Source: Vibrio qingdaonensis
GTDB taxonomy: Bacteria; Pseudomonadota; Gammaproteobacteria; Enterobacterales; Vibrionaceae
Direction of reading: 5' to 3'
NCBI RefSeq assembly: GCF_026191675.1
Contig: NZ_JAKRRY010000003.1
Location: 124,001-188,000, forward strand
Length of the DNA stretch: 64,000 nucleotides
Shown: positions 21,101 to 30,484 of the stretch, piece after piece
How the letters are laid out: the number at the start of each line of letters is the position of its first letter
Position numbering within the stretch: position 1 is the first letter of the stretch
The notes under the pieces: model-generated
The model's input: only the letters and a program-made list of their open reading frames with translations
Database searches by the model: none
Told to the model about the DNA's origin: nothing
Made by a program: the position numbers and the translations under genes

Positions 21101-22566
21101 TCACCCATGGACCCCACCGCCTCTTGACCCATATCACCTAATACCCGTAGTACTTGATCGGTTTCTTCATTGCTCATGGCAAATTGTTTCTGATACGTAC
21201 TTAATTGTGTAGCATCGAAACTGCGTTTACCCACTTCATCGTCCGACAACTCAGAAAAAGGCGTTAACTTATGGACATTATTCTCCATCCACTCTCGATA
21301 AGGGTGGCGACTTTTTAGATCGTCATCAATTTCATTTGAATGCCATAATTTGCCATCTTGAGTATCGACAACTAATAGTTCTCCGGGTCCGACTCGTCCT
21401 TTTTCTGCAACTTCATCTGGGGCGTAATCCCAAATGCCCACTTCAGAAGCAAGAGTAATAAGGTTGTCTTTAGTGATGACATAGCGGGCAGGTCTTAACC
21501 CGTTGCGGTCAAGGTTACACGCTGCGTAGCGTCCATCAGAAAGTACAATACCTGCAGGACCGTCCCACGGTTCCATATGTTTTGAATTAAAATCATAAAA
21601 TGCGCGAAGGTCGGGATCCATATCAGGGTGGTTTTGCCACGCGGGTGGCACGAGCATTCGCATCGCTCTGAATATATCCATCCCTCCCGATAAAAATAGA
21701 TCGAGCATATTATCTAGGCTTGAAGAGTCTGAACCTGTTTCGTTAACAAATGGTGCGGCGGTTTGTAAATCAGGCAGCAGAGGAGAAGCAAATTTGTATG
21801 CGCGCGCTTTTGCCCATTGACGGTTACCTTCAATAGTGTTGATTTCACCATTATGAGCAAGATAGCGAAAGGGTTGTGCCAGTGGCCAACGAGGCTGGGT
21901 ATTCGTAGAAAATCGCTGGTGGAATAAACAGATCGCTGACTCCATTCTAAGATCGGCAAGATCAAGGTAGAAGCGCGGAAGATCCGCAGGCATACAGAGG
22001 CCTTTGTAGACAATAACCTGTGTGGATAAGCTACAAATATAGAACTCTGAGTCGTCAGCGGTGGCTTGCTCAATGCGTCTTCTAGCAATGTAAAGGCGAC
22101 GCTCAACATCTTGCTCACGCCAGCCTGCTGGTGCTGAGACAAAACATTGCACTATGTTAGGCAGTGATTCTGCTGCGATGGGGCCTAGCACGTCCGGGTT
22201 GACTGGAACTGTGCGCCATCCTGAAATAGTTAAGGTTTCTTGCGCGAGTTCTTTGGTGATAGTGTCTTTGGTTGCCTGTGCTTTGACAGGATCATTGGAT
22301 AGAAACAGCATGCCGACAGCGTATTGTTTACTCAGATTCCATTGATTTTCTTGTGCGAGAAGACGAAAGTAAGTGTCTGGTTTTTGCAGTAGTAGACCGC
22401 AACCATCGCCTGTTTTTCCATCGGCAGCGATACCACCACGGTGTGTCATGCGATCGAGCGCAGAGATGGCGGTACGAACTAATTTGTGGCTGGGCTGGCC
22501 TTGCATATGTGCGATAAGGCCAAATCCGCAGTTGTCCTTCTCAAGACTTGGGTCATAAAGAGCCAT
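18103..22566 (-). CDS. gltB: Glutamate synthase large subunit, copy 1 (enteric type)
   Basis: Large GOGAT subunit: the N-terminal glutaminase releases ammonia, which the FMN/Fe-S synthase site adds to 2-oxoglutarate. The protein has 1487 residues. The catalytic N-terminal Cys is at position 13 (NCGFGLIAH), implying removal of a 12-residue propeptide. GYDGGTAASPL marks the FMN-binding synthase domain, CNNCATGVATQ belongs to the [3Fe-4S] cluster, and glycine-rich GXXGXXXG repeats form the C-terminal beta-helix. Its partner is gltD1. Codon choice seems more mixed than in the second copy. Confidence 0.94.
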   Translation of the reverse strand: MALYDPSLEKDNCGFGLIAHMQGQPSHKLVRTAISALDRMTHRGGIAADGKTGDGCGLLLQKPDTYFRLLAQENQWNLSKQYAVGMLFLSNDPVKAQATKDTITKELAQETLTISGWRTVPVNPDVLGPIAAESLPNIVQCFVSAPAGWREQDVERRLYIARRRIEQATADDSEFYICSLSTQVIVYKGLCMPADLPRFYLDLADLRMESAICLFHQRFSTNTQPRWPLAQPFRYLAHNGEINTIEGNRQWAKARAYKFASPLLPDLQTAAPFVNETGSDSSSLDNMLDLFLSGGMDIFRAMRMLVPPAWQNHPDMDPDLRAFYDFNSKHMEPWDGPAGIVLSDGRYAACNLDRNGLRPARYVITKDNLITLASEVGIWDYAPDEVAEKGRVGPGELLVVDTQDGKLWHSNEIDDDLKSRHPYREWMENNVHKLTPFSELSDDEVGKRSFDATQLSTYQKQFAMSNEETDQVLRVLGDMGQEAVGSMGDDTPMAVLSSKERLITDYFRQKFAQVTNPPIDPLREKHVMSLATSVGQEMNVFCETDGHAYRVAFNSPVLLYSDMQQLLNLSKEHYRHTVLDINFDPQQKDLKQAIVDLCVRAEEVVKAGTVLLVLSDRELTKGRLPIPAAMAVGAVQTQLINANVRCDTNLLVETATARDPHQFAVLLGFGATAVYPYLAYETLSKMVEDGVLDKSYRVAMQNYQNGINKGLYKIMSKMGISTIASYRCSQLFEAVGLHDDVVELCFKGVTARIQGASFEDFQQDIFNLSRKAWTKRKPTEHGGLLKYVHGGEYHAYNPDVVGTLQQAVKTGDTQDYQSFATQVNTRPVAMLRDLMTLKTSVSPLSLSQVEPASDLFKRFDSAAMSIGALSPEAHEALAMAMNQLGGYSNSGEGGEDPRRFGTNRNSRIKQIASGRFGVTPHYLCNADVLQIKVAQGAKPGEGGQLPGHKVTAEIAKLRYSVQGVTLISPPPHHDIYSIEDLAQLIFDLKQVNPNALVSVKLVSEPGVGTIATGVAKAYADLITISGYDGGTAASPLTSVKYAGCPWELGLAETQQALVANSLRHKIRLQVDGGLKTGLDVVKAAILGAESFGFGTAPMVAMGCKFLRICHLNNCATGVATQDETLRKEYFKGLPDMVVNYFTGLADEVRSLLAQLGVEKLTDLIGRTDLLQAVEGLTAKQSKLDLSPILEAPISPQNFPLYWTQPNNPFDKAELNSKIVEDALTAVEKRQSTRLFYNVRNTDRSLGARLSGEIAKRYGNQGMASSPIQLHLDGTAGQSLGVWNAGGVDITLTGDANDYVGKGMAGGKIVIKPHVGTTFICNEATIIGNTCLYGATGGKLFAAGTAGERFGVRNSGTITVIEGAGDNACEYMTGGIVAILGSTGVNFGAGMTGGFAYVLDANEDFNGRVNEESVEALALADLYIHQEHLRGLIAEHLEETGSVHAENILANFDEWIPKFYLVKPKAADLRTLLGHQSRSAAELRVQAQ

Positions 22567-22857
22567 TGCCTTTCTCCCTTTGAGCGTGCTGTCTTCCTGA
22601 CAGTAAATTGATGCTTTTTAATGATTTTTCTTTTTATAAGAATCAAAAATCCATGAGTTATATTTTTAACAAATAGTGCGAATTTTATTTGCACCAACTT
22701 CACAACGTATAGCTTATGGTTGTAAACGTCAAGTATTCAGCATGTCATCATGTAGAACTGAGAAAAACCATGCATTTACCTGAATCGTCAGGTGGTGTTG
22801 CAGCGAATATTGAAACATGGCAGGAAAAATGACGGGGAATGCATAGGAAAAAGCGAC
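22567..22857. other. Promoter region of gltB1
   Basis: Together with the gltD2 terminator this makes a 367-bp gap between the tandem operons. It is A/T-rich near the gltB1 start and contains the imperfect palindrome GTGCGAATTTTATTTGCAC (about 22676-22694), a possible regulator site. I could not place a confident promoter or gene here. Confidence 0.4.
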
Positions 22858-22881
22858 AAAAAAGGCCAGCAAGTGCTGGCC
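22858..22881 (-). terminator. Intrinsic terminator of gltB2-gltD2
   Basis: Stem GGCCAGC/GCTGGCC (22864-22870 with 22875-22881) has a 4-nt loop. Reading the minus strand it is followed by six T's (22863 to 22858), 53 bp past the gltD2 stop. Confidence 0.9.
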
Positions 22882-22933
22882 AAATTAGGAAGGAATGTGC
22901 TGGCTGCTTATTGATGCAGCCATGCATTTATTG

Positions 22934-24403
22934 CTAAGCGGAAAGCATTAATGAATTAGCCTTCGCTTCAAGGTTGGTGTTACCCATTAGGTATTCATCG
23001 ATAGAACGTGCACACTCACGTCCTTCGTTGATACAACGTACCACTAAAGATTGACCGGTACGCATGTCCCCAGCAGCAAACACGCCTTGTTGATTCGTTT
23101 GGAAGTCTTGCGTTGCCACATTGCCACGATCATCAAGTTTCACGTCCAATTGTGCCAGTACGCCTGTTGGTTCAGGGTGTAGGAAGCCCATAGCAAGGAA
23201 CGCTAAATCACATGGAATAACACGCTCGCTGCCCGCGACTTCATCAAAGCCAGGACGCTCGCCTGGTTTTGCGTCTTGCCATACGATGTCGGCAATACGT
23301 AAACCCGTGACTTCGCCTTTATCATTACCAATAAATTCTTTGGTTAAGATATTCCAATGACGCTCACAGCCTTCTTCATGCGAGGTCGTGGTTTTCATGA
23401 TCATTGGGTATTGAGGCCAAGGCATATTTGCAGGACGCTTCTCTGGTGGAATCGGCATGATTTCCACTTGAGTGATGCTGCTGGCTTTGTGGCGGTTAGA
23501 AGTACCAACACAGTCGGAACCAGTGTCACCACCACCGATAACCACAACATGCTTATCTTTTGCATGAATTTCTTTGGTTTTCAAATCCATATCGTTAGCA
23601 CGACGGTTGTTCTGACCTAAGAATTCCATGGCAAAATGGACGCCTTGTAGCTCGCGGCCGGGGATAGGTAAATCGCGAGGTACCGTTGAGCCACCTGTGA
23701 GCAGAACCACATCGAAGTCTTGGCGTAGCTGTTGTGCATTGATGTCGACACCGATATGCGCATTGACTTCAAATTTAACGCCAGCATCGGCCATTAAGTT
23801 GATCTTACGATCAATGATGTCCATGCCCAGTTTGAAGTCAGGGATACCAAAGCGAAGTAAACCACCGACTTTTTCATCACGCTCAAAAACCGTCACAGAG
23901 TGACCTGCGCTATTAAGCTGTTCGGCTGCAGCAAGTCCTGCAGGGCCTGAGCCAATGATCGCGACCGTTTTTCCACTGCGAATGCGCGGTTTTTTCGGCT
24001 TGGCGTAGCCTTCGCGATACGCTGTTTCAACGATGGTTTTTTCGATATTACAAATGGTAATAGGGTCTTGGTTGATCCCCAGTACACAAGCACTTTCGCA
24101 AGGAGCAGGGCAGACACGGCCAGTAAACTCCGGGAAGTTATTGGTCGAGCTTAGAATGTTCCATGCTTCTTCCCAGCTGTCACGAAAAACCGCGTCATTG
24201 AACTCTGGGATGATGTTACCGATTGGGCAACCGTTATGACAAAACGGCACGCCACAATCCATACAACGAGATGCTTGAGTATTGATTTTTGAACCAAACT
24301 CTTCATTGAGAACAAATTCTTTGTTGTTTTCAATACGAACCGACGGGTCAAGCTTGTTTGGCAGCTCGCGACCGTGCTCTAAAAATCCAGTAGGCTTACC
24401 CAT
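22934..24403 (-). CDS. gltD: Glutamate synthase small subunit, second type
   Basis: FAD/Fe-S subunit of the second GOGAT, 489 residues. It opens MGKPTGFLEHGRELP, typical of the Bacillus/Pseudomonas/plant-like branch rather than the enteric MSQNVYQF type. It has its own cysteine clusters CMDCGVPFCHNGCP and CPAPCESACVLG. FAD ([15 protein letters not shown]) and NADPH (VVIGGGDTGSDC) motifs are intact. The ATG overlaps the gltB2 stop by one base, so the subunits are translationally coupled. It is distinct enough from gltD1 that the pair looks like two acquired or anciently split lineages, not a recent duplication. Confidence 0.93.
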   Translation of the reverse strand: MGKPTGFLEHGRELPNKLDPSVRIENNKEFVLNEEFGSKINTQASRCMDCGVPFCHNGCPIGNIIPEFNDAVFRDSWEEAWNILSSTNNFPEFTGRVCPAPCESACVLGINQDPITICNIEKTIVETAYREGYAKPKKPRIRSGKTVAIIGSGPAGLAAAEQLNSAGHSVTVFERDEKVGGLLRFGIPDFKLGMDIIDRKINLMADAGVKFEVNAHIGVDINAQQLRQDFDVVLLTGGSTVPRDLPIPGRELQGVHFAMEFLGQNNRRANDMDLKTKEIHAKDKHVVVIGGGDTGSDCVGTSNRHKASSITQVEIMPIPPEKRPANMPWPQYPMIMKTTTSHEEGCERHWNILTKEFIGNDKGEVTGLRIADIVWQDAKPGERPGFDEVAGSERVIPCDLAFLAMGFLHPEPTGVLAQLDVKLDDRGNVATQDFQTNQQGVFAAGDMRTGQSLVVRCINEGRECARSIDEYLMGNTNLEAKANSLMLSA

Positions 24404-27400
24404 TATACTGCCTCCACTTCTTCCGATTGTGCTTGTTGTGCTTCAGCTTTGCGCTTTTGAAGAACCGCTTTGTAGTCACGCGGCATCACCTTAACCAAAG
24501 AGGTTAGGCTGGTTTCAAAATTAGCAAGGAAAGACTGAGCAACTTCACTTCCTGTGAATTCAACGTGCTTAGTTAGCATATCAAGTAGAAGATCTTTATC
24601 TTCTTGCTCGATTGGATCGAGGTCGACCAATTCTGGGTTAAGCTTGGTTTCAAAATCACCCGCTCTATCCCAAACGTAAGCCACACCACCACTCATACCC
24701 GCCGCAAAGTTGCGGCCTGTTGAGCCGAGGATAATAGCCACACCGCCAGTCATGTATTCACAACCGTGGTCACCGACACCCTCAACAACAACCTTCGCAC
24801 CTGAGTTACGAACACAGAAACGTTCGCCAGCCAACCCGCGAATGAAGGATTCGCCTGAGGTGGCACCGTAGAAACAGACGTTGCCCACCACGATGTTATC
24901 TTCAGCAACGATAGATGATTTCGCATCTGGATACAGCACTAGCGTACCGCCAGATAGACCTTTACCCCAGTAATCGTTCGCGTCGCCTTCGACTTCGAAT
25001 TTCACGCCTTTCGCAAGGAAGGCACCGAAAGATTGGCCAGCACTACCGTGGAACTTGACGTTCATTGGTTGTGGTAAACCTTGGTCTTTGTAAACCTTCG
25101 AGATTTCGTTCGACAGCATGGTACCCGCAGAGCGGTCTGTGTTGATGATAGGGAAGGTCGCGTTAACGGCTTCGCCTTTCTCAAGCGCTGGAATAGCGGC
25201 TTGAATCAACTTGCGGTCTAGAACCTCTTCTAGGTTATGGTTTTGTTGTGTCTGGTTATAGATCCCGTCTTCTGCACGAGCCTGTTCAATATGCAGAACT
25301 GGTGTGAGATCGAGGTTCTTGTATTTCCAGTGACCGATGTCATCACGAACTTTAAGTTTGTGAGATTGCCCCACCATTTCGTTAATAGAACGGTAACCTA
25401 GCTCAGCCATGACTTCACGTAGACCTTCCGCCATGTACTGGAAGAACGTCACGACGTCTTCTACGCGGCCGTCGAAACGCTCACGCAGTGTTTTGTTCTG
25501 TGTTGCGATACCAACAGGACAAGTATTCTTGTGACACTTACGCATCATGATACAGCCTTCAACAACCAGTGCTGCGGTTGCTACGCCCCATTCTTCTGCG
25601 CCAAGTAACGTCGCTACTGCAAGGTCACGTGGGGTTTTCATCTGACCATCAGACTGAACCACGATACGGTTACGTAGGCCGTTTTTCAGTAGTGTTTGGT
25701 GAGTTTCTGCTAGACCAAGTTCCCAAGGCAGGCCTGTGTGACGGATAGAAGACATTGGAGACGCGCCCGTACCGCCATCAAAACCAGCGATAAGTACCAC
25801 GTCCGCTTTCGCTTTCGCTACACCTGATGCAATCGTACCTACGCCGGCTTCTGAAACGAGCTTCACGTTTACACGGCCATTACGGTTGGCATTTTTCAGA
25901 TCGTAGATCAGCTGAGCCAAATCTTCGATTGAGTAGATATCGTGATGTGGCGGTGGCGAGATAAGACCGACGCCCGGAGTCGAGTGACGTGTTGCACCAA
26001 TCCAATCATCGACCTTATCACCCGGTAGTTGACCACCTTCACCAGGCTTCGCGCCTTGAGCCATCTTAATTTGTAGCTCATCAGCGTTAGATAGGTAGTA
26101 AGACGTGACACCAAAGCGACCAGAAGCCACTTGTTTGATAGCCGAGCGTTCCCAGTCACCGTTTTCTTTGCGTTCGAATCGAGCTGGATCTTCACCACCT
26201 TCACCCGAGTTTGATTTCGCGCCAATGCGGTTCATGGCAACAGCCAGTGTTGAGTGAGCCTCGTGCGAGATGGAACCAAAGCTCATTGCGCCAGTGGCAA
26301 AACGCTTAAGGATGTTCTCGATCGGTTCAACTTCTTCCAGAGGAATAGAGCCTGCTGGATTCTTGATGAAATCCAGTTGACTACGTAGCGTTGCTGCGTT
26401 GTCGCCTTGGTCATCAACCGCTTTAGCGTACTTCTTGAACTGACCGTAATCTTTGTTACGCGTTGATTCTTGAAGTAGAGAAATGGTTTCTGGATTGAAG
26501 AGGTGCTTCTCACCACGTTGTTTCCACTGGTAAACACCGCCAACATCAAGGATTTGAGCTGGGATTTCACGAGCAGGGTAACCAACGCGGTGACGAACTA
26601 GAACTTCACGTGCGATATCGTCAATCGTTAGACCTTGGATACGAGATACAGTACCAGTGAAGTATTTCTCAACCACTGATTTGCTGATACCAAGTGCTTC
26701 AAAGATTTGTGCACCGTGGTAAGACTGCAGCGTAGAGATGCCCATCTTAGAGAAAATTTTCAGTAGACCGCCATTGACGCCTTTACGGTAGTTGTCGAAC
26801 AACTCGCGAGGGTGAAGGCTTGGGTCTAGCTTTTTAGTGCGCTGCAACTCAACGATGGTTTCAATAACCAAGTATGGGTTGACGGCATTCGCACCGTAGC
26901 CAATTAATGTTGCAAAGTGGTGCGTTTCACGAGCATCGCCCGTTTCAACCACGATGTCACACTTAGCACGTAAGCCTTTACGGATCAGGTGGTGGTGAAC
27001 AGCACCAACAGCCAGCATAGCTGGAATAGCGGCGTGGTTAGAGTTCACCGCACGGTCTGTCAGTAGAATAATGGAGTAACCATCAATCACTGCGTCTTCG
27101 GCATACTGGCAAATACGTTTCAGTGCACGTTCTAACTTACCTGGCTCTTCGTTTGCTTGGAATACGATATCCAACGTCTTCGCTTGCAGGTGCTCATTAT
27201 CAATAGCACGTAGCTTTTCTAGCTCAGAGTTAGAAAGAACCGGTGACTCAAGCTCTACTTTTTGACAGTGTTCAGGGGTTTCAGCAAGGAGGTTCTGATC
27301 TTTACCTAGGTAAGTGTTCAGAGACATGACCATGCGTTCACGAATCGGGTCGATTGGTGGGTTAGTTACCTGAGCAAAAAGTTGCTTGAAGTAGTTTGAA

Positions 27401-28950
27401 AGGTGCTGCGATTGATGAGAAAGAATCGCGAGCGGCCAGTCAGCACCCATGGCAGAAAGTGGCTCGTAGCCTGTTTTCGCCAGAGGGAGAATGATTTCGT
27501 TCACTTCTTCAGAGCTGACACCAAACGATTGTTGTTTGTGTAGCAGTTTTTCTGGAGAAGGTTGGCTAAATTCGTTGCTCGCATCGGGTAGCTTTTTCAA
27601 GCTCAGTAGGTTTTCTTCAACCCACTTTTCGTAAGGCTGTGCTTTAGCGATACCATCTTTCACTTCTTCATCCGAAATGATGCGGCCTTGCTCAAGATCA
27701 GCAACGAAGATACGACCAGGTTGTAGACGACCACGGTACTCTACGTTTTCTGGTGCGATTTCAACAACGCCAGATTCAGATGCCATGACTAGGAAGTCAT
27801 CTTTAGTCACGGTGTAGCGAGATGGGCGCAGACCGTTACGGTCTAGTGTCGCACCTACTTGAACGCCATCAGTGAAACACACAGAAGCCGGACCATCCCA
27901 TGGTTCCATGACGTTGGCATGATATTGATAAAATGCGCGACGTGTTGGGTCCATGTTTTTGTTTTCTTGCCATGCTTCCGGAATCATCATCATTAATGCA
28001 TGTGGCAAAGTGCGACCAGACAGAACTAGCAGCTCTAACGCCATATCAAAGTTTGATGAATCTGAGCTACCTTCCTGACAGATAGGCAACAGCATGTCGA
28101 TTTCAGCTTGTGTAAACAGATCCGATTCAAGGATCGCTTCACGTGCTTTCATCCAGTTTAGGTTGCCTCGTACCGTATTGATTTCACCATTGTGGGCGAT
28201 GTAACGGAAAGGCTGTGCTAAACGCCAGCGAGGGAAAGTATTGGTAGAGAAGCGAGAGTGCACGAGTGCAAGCGCAGTTACCATGGTTGGGTTTTGTAGA
28301 TCTAAGAAGTACTGAGGGACTTGCTCGGTGGTTAGTTGACCTTTATAGACCAATGTCTTGTATGACATTGAGTTGATGTAAAAGTCATCACCGATGTTAG
28401 AAATACTTTCTAAACATACACGTACCGTGTAGTTACGCAGTACATAAAGCTTACGCTCTAATTCTTCAGGTGTGCAACCTGGACCGCCTGATACAAATAC
28501 ATGCTCAAATTGCGGCTCTGTGCTTAGAGGGTCTGCACCAATCATGGAGTTATCTGTTGGCAATACGCGGTAGCCAATGACTTCAAGGTCAAGGCGTTGA
28601 GCATTACGCTCTAAGATATCGCGACATTGTGCGCGTTTGTGCTCGTCCTTAGGGAATAGAACAACACCAACACCGTATTTTTCAAAAGAAGGTAACTTGA
28701 TACCAAGTTTTACCGCTTCTTCTAAAAGAAATTCATGGGGCTTTTGCAGTAAGATGCCAGCGCCGTCGCCACTGCATGGATCGCAGCCTTGACCGCCACG
28801 GTGTTCCATACGCGCAAGCATATCGAGGGCTTGTGTGACTACATCATGCGATTTACGGTTTTTAAGGTGAGCAACAAAACCGATACCACAAGCGTCATGC
28901 TCCAGTTCTGGAGTATACAGACCTTGTGTATTCTGCTCTCTATCTACCAT
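24403..28950 (-). CDS. gltB: Glutamate synthase large subunit, copy 2
   Basis: Large GOGAT subunit of 1515 residues. The start at 28950 is chosen because GGAAGGAAG precedes it and it places the catalytic Cys at residue 21 (HDACGIGFVAH) after a 20-residue propeptide. The frame stays open 58 codons further upstream, but those residues do not look like GltB. AGFDGGTGASPM (FMN domain), CHKNTCPVGIATQ (3Fe-4S) and the C-terminal glycine-rich repeat domain are present. This copy adjoins yhcC, as the single gltB does in E. coli, and its codons look more strongly biased than those of copy 1. Confidence 0.95.
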   Translation of the reverse strand: MVDREQNTQGLYTPELEHDACGIGFVAHLKNRKSHDVVTQALDMLARMEHRGGQGCDPCSGDGAGILLQKPHEFLLEEAVKLGIKLPSFEKYGVGVVLFPKDEHKRAQCRDILERNAQRLDLEVIGYRVLPTDNSMIGADPLSTEPQFEHVFVSGGPGCTPEELERKLYVLRNYTVRVCLESISNIGDDFYINSMSYKTLVYKGQLTTEQVPQYFLDLQNPTMVTALALVHSRFSTNTFPRWRLAQPFRYIAHNGEINTVRGNLNWMKAREAILESDLFTQAEIDMLLPICQEGSSDSSNFDMALELLVLSGRTLPHALMMMIPEAWQENKNMDPTRRAFYQYHANVMEPWDGPASVCFTDGVQVGATLDRNGLRPSRYTVTKDDFLVMASESGVVEIAPENVEYRGRLQPGRIFVADLEQGRIISDEEVKDGIAKAQPYEKWVEENLLSLKKLPDASNEFSQPSPEKLLHKQQSFGVSSEEVNEIILPLAKTGYEPLSAMGADWPLAILSHQSQHLSNYFKQLFAQVTNPPIDPIRERMVMSLNTYLGKDQNLLAETPEHCQKVELESPVLSNSELEKLRAIDNEHLQAKTLDIVFQANEEPGKLERALKRICQYAEDAVIDGYSIILLTDRAVNSNHAAIPAMLAVGAVHHHLIRKGLRAKCDIVVETGDARETHHFATLIGYGANAVNPYLVIETIVELQRTKKLDPSLHPRELFDNYRKGVNGGLLKIFSKMGISTLQSYHGAQIFEALGISKSVVEKYFTGTVSRIQGLTIDDIAREVLVRHRVGYPAREIPAQILDVGGVYQWKQRGEKHLFNPETISLLQESTRNKDYGQFKKYAKAVDDQGDNAATLRSQLDFIKNPAGSIPLEEVEPIENILKRFATGAMSFGSISHEAHSTLAVAMNRIGAKSNSGEGGEDPARFERKENGDWERSAIKQVASGRFGVTSYYLSNADELQIKMAQGAKPGEGGQLPGDKVDDWIGATRHSTPGVGLISPPPHHDIYSIEDLAQLIYDLKNANRNGRVNVKLVSEAGVGTIASGVAKAKADVVLIAGFDGGTGASPMSSIRHTGLPWELGLAETHQTLLKNGLRNRIVVQSDGQMKTPRDLAVATLLGAEEWGVATAALVVEGCIMMRKCHKNTCPVGIATQNKTLRERFDGRVEDVVTFFQYMAEGLREVMAELGYRSINEMVGQSHKLKVRDDIGHWKYKNLDLTPVLHIEQARAEDGIYNQTQQNHNLEEVLDRKLIQAAIPALEKGEAVNATFPIINTDRSAGTMLSNEISKVYKDQGLPQPMNVKFHGSAGQSFGAFLAKGVKFEVEGDANDYWGKGLSGGTLVLYPDAKSSIVAEDNIVVGNVCFYGATSGESFIRGLAGERFCVRNSGAKVVVEGVGDHGCEYMTGGVAIILGSTGRNFAAGMSGGVAYVWDRAGDFETKLNPELVDLDPIEQEDKDLLLDMLTKHVEFTGSEVAQSFLANFETSLTSLVKVMPRDYKAVLQKRKAEAQQAQSEEVEAV

Positions 28951-29476
28951 AGATACTTCCTTCCAGTTAAATCCAGGCACAACAAAAGTGTGTGGTTGTG
29001 CCTTGTCCTTTGTAATTTTGATTCTTGACTGCCAGAGGGGGCAGTGTCGATTCCATTCTGCATCTCGCAGGAAAAGTATTGCGAGAAAAACAATCCGTGG
29101 TGATATTCCGCAACGTCTACTCACTTTCTAGTGAATTATTTTGGTGGGAAAGGAATATCGCCTTTATTCTACTAATCTGAGCTGTAATCCTAACAGCAGA
29201 ATCAGAAGAATTGTGTAAGTATCCTACAATTTTGTTCTCGGTAATTCCAACTAAAGTTTCTTCTGTAACCCATTTTTTTTATTTGAAATTGAATACAATT
29301 GGTAACATAACGCTAACATTCGGCGCTTTTTTCTTGTTTTTGTGCATATTTATTGATTTTGATTAAGTTGAAAGTAGGCGGGTATTGCTACTGTGCCTGG
29401 TTTTATTTTGCAGGGATGTAATTTAGTTTCAAAAATTAGAGTGATAGTCATTCTTATTTAATCGAGTTTGTTTGAT
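28951..29476. other. Divergent intergenic region between gltB2 and yhcC
   Basis: This 526-bp A/T-rich stretch must hold divergent promoters. On the minus strand a TAGAAT-like -10 (complement of about 29166-29171) is the best gltB2 candidate, with a weak -35. A Fur-box-like sequence lies at 29437-29455 just upstream of yhcC. No gene or stable RNA is apparent. Confidence 0.45.
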
Positions 29477-30415
29477 ATGCAGTTACACGAATTAGTTAAT
29501 ACCATTGGTCAAGATCTTCAGCGTCGCTATGGCGAAAAAGTCCATAAGCTGACGTTACATGGTGGATTTAGCTGCCCAAATAGAGACGGTACTATTGGGC
29601 GCGGTGGGTGCACTTTTTGTAATGTTGCCTCGTTTGCCAATGAAAATACCAGAATACAATCTATCCATGAGCAATTGACCGATCGAGCTGGCGAGGTCAA
29701 ACGAGCAAAAAAATATCTGGCTTACTTCCAAGCCTATACAAACACCTACGCCGAAGTGCAAGTCCTTAAAAGCATGTATGAAGAGGCATTAAAATATGCC
29801 GACATCGTCGGGTTATGCGTGGGCACTCGTCCAGATTGTGTCCCTGATGCTGTACTAGATTTATTGGCCGATTATGTCAAGCAAGGCTATGAAATATGGT
29901 TAGAGCTGGGTCTGCAAACCGCAAACAATCAGACGTTAAAGCGTATTAATCGTGGTCATGACTTTGAGGTATATGATGCTATTACCAAACGCGCACGGGC
30001 GCTAGGTATTAAGGTTTGTACTCACCTTATTGTTGGGCTGCCGAAAGAAAGTAAGCAAGACAACCTCGATACGCTAGATAAAGTATTGCTAACGGGGACG
30101 GACGGGATAAAACTGCATGGTTTGCATATTGTTGAAGGCAGTACCATGGCTAAAGCATGGCATGCTGGTCGGCTAGAAGCGCCAACATTAGATTTTTATC
30201 TCGATGTCGCAGGTGAAATGATTCGCCGCACGCCATCAGACATTGTTTTCCATCGTGTGGCATCTTCTGCGCGAAGACCAACACTGCTAGCGCCGCTATG
30301 GTGTGAAAATCGCTGGTTAGCGATGACGGAATTAGGGAGAAAACTGTGTCTTGAGGGACCACAAGGCTCACTGCTTGATAATCCTTTCGTTTATCACAAA
30401 CCTATACTCAAATAG
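29477..30415 (+). CDS. yhcC: Radical SAM protein YhcC (TIGR01212-like)
   Basis: Predicted radical S-adenosylmethionine enzyme of unknown substrate, 312 residues. Three cysteines at 33, 45 and 48 (C-x11-C-x2-C, ending GGCTFCN) are the variant [4Fe-4S] ligands of this family instead of CxxxCxxC. The TIM-barrel follows with LGLQTANNQTLKRINRGH, and HLIVGLP lies midway. The start is ATG 29477 (MQLHELVN), matching E. coli YhcC; an in-frame TTG nine bases upstream is rejected. It lies between gltB and arcB, the same neighbours as in E. coli. Confidence 0.92.
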   Translation: MQLHELVNTIGQDLQRRYGEKVHKLTLHGGFSCPNRDGTIGRGGCTFCNVASFANENTRIQSIHEQLTDRAGEVKRAKKYLAYFQAYTNTYAEVQVLKSMYEEALKYADIVGLCVGTRPDCVPDAVLDLLADYVKQGYEIWLELGLQTANNQTLKRINRGHDFEVYDAITKRARALGIKVCTHLIVGLPKESKQDNLDTLDKVLLTGTDGIKLHGLHIVEGSTMAKAWHAGRLEAPTLDFYLDVAGEMIRRTPSDIVFHRVASSARRPTLLAPLWCENRWLAMTELGRKLCLEGPQGSLLDNPFVYHKPILK

Positions 30416-30484
30416 TCGAGCATTCGTGCATGGCAACTAGGCGAAGTGATACACTTAGCTGAGTAACCATGCACGGAGTGCTGA

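Noticed and set aside
28951..29124. In-frame 58-codon upstream extension of gltB2
   Set aside because: The extra residues do not resemble GltB, and the ATG at 28950 has GGAAGGAAG and correct placement of the catalytic Cys.
29468..29476. TTG start for yhcC nine bases upstream
   Set aside because: The protein family starts MQLHELVN-like at the ATG at 29477.
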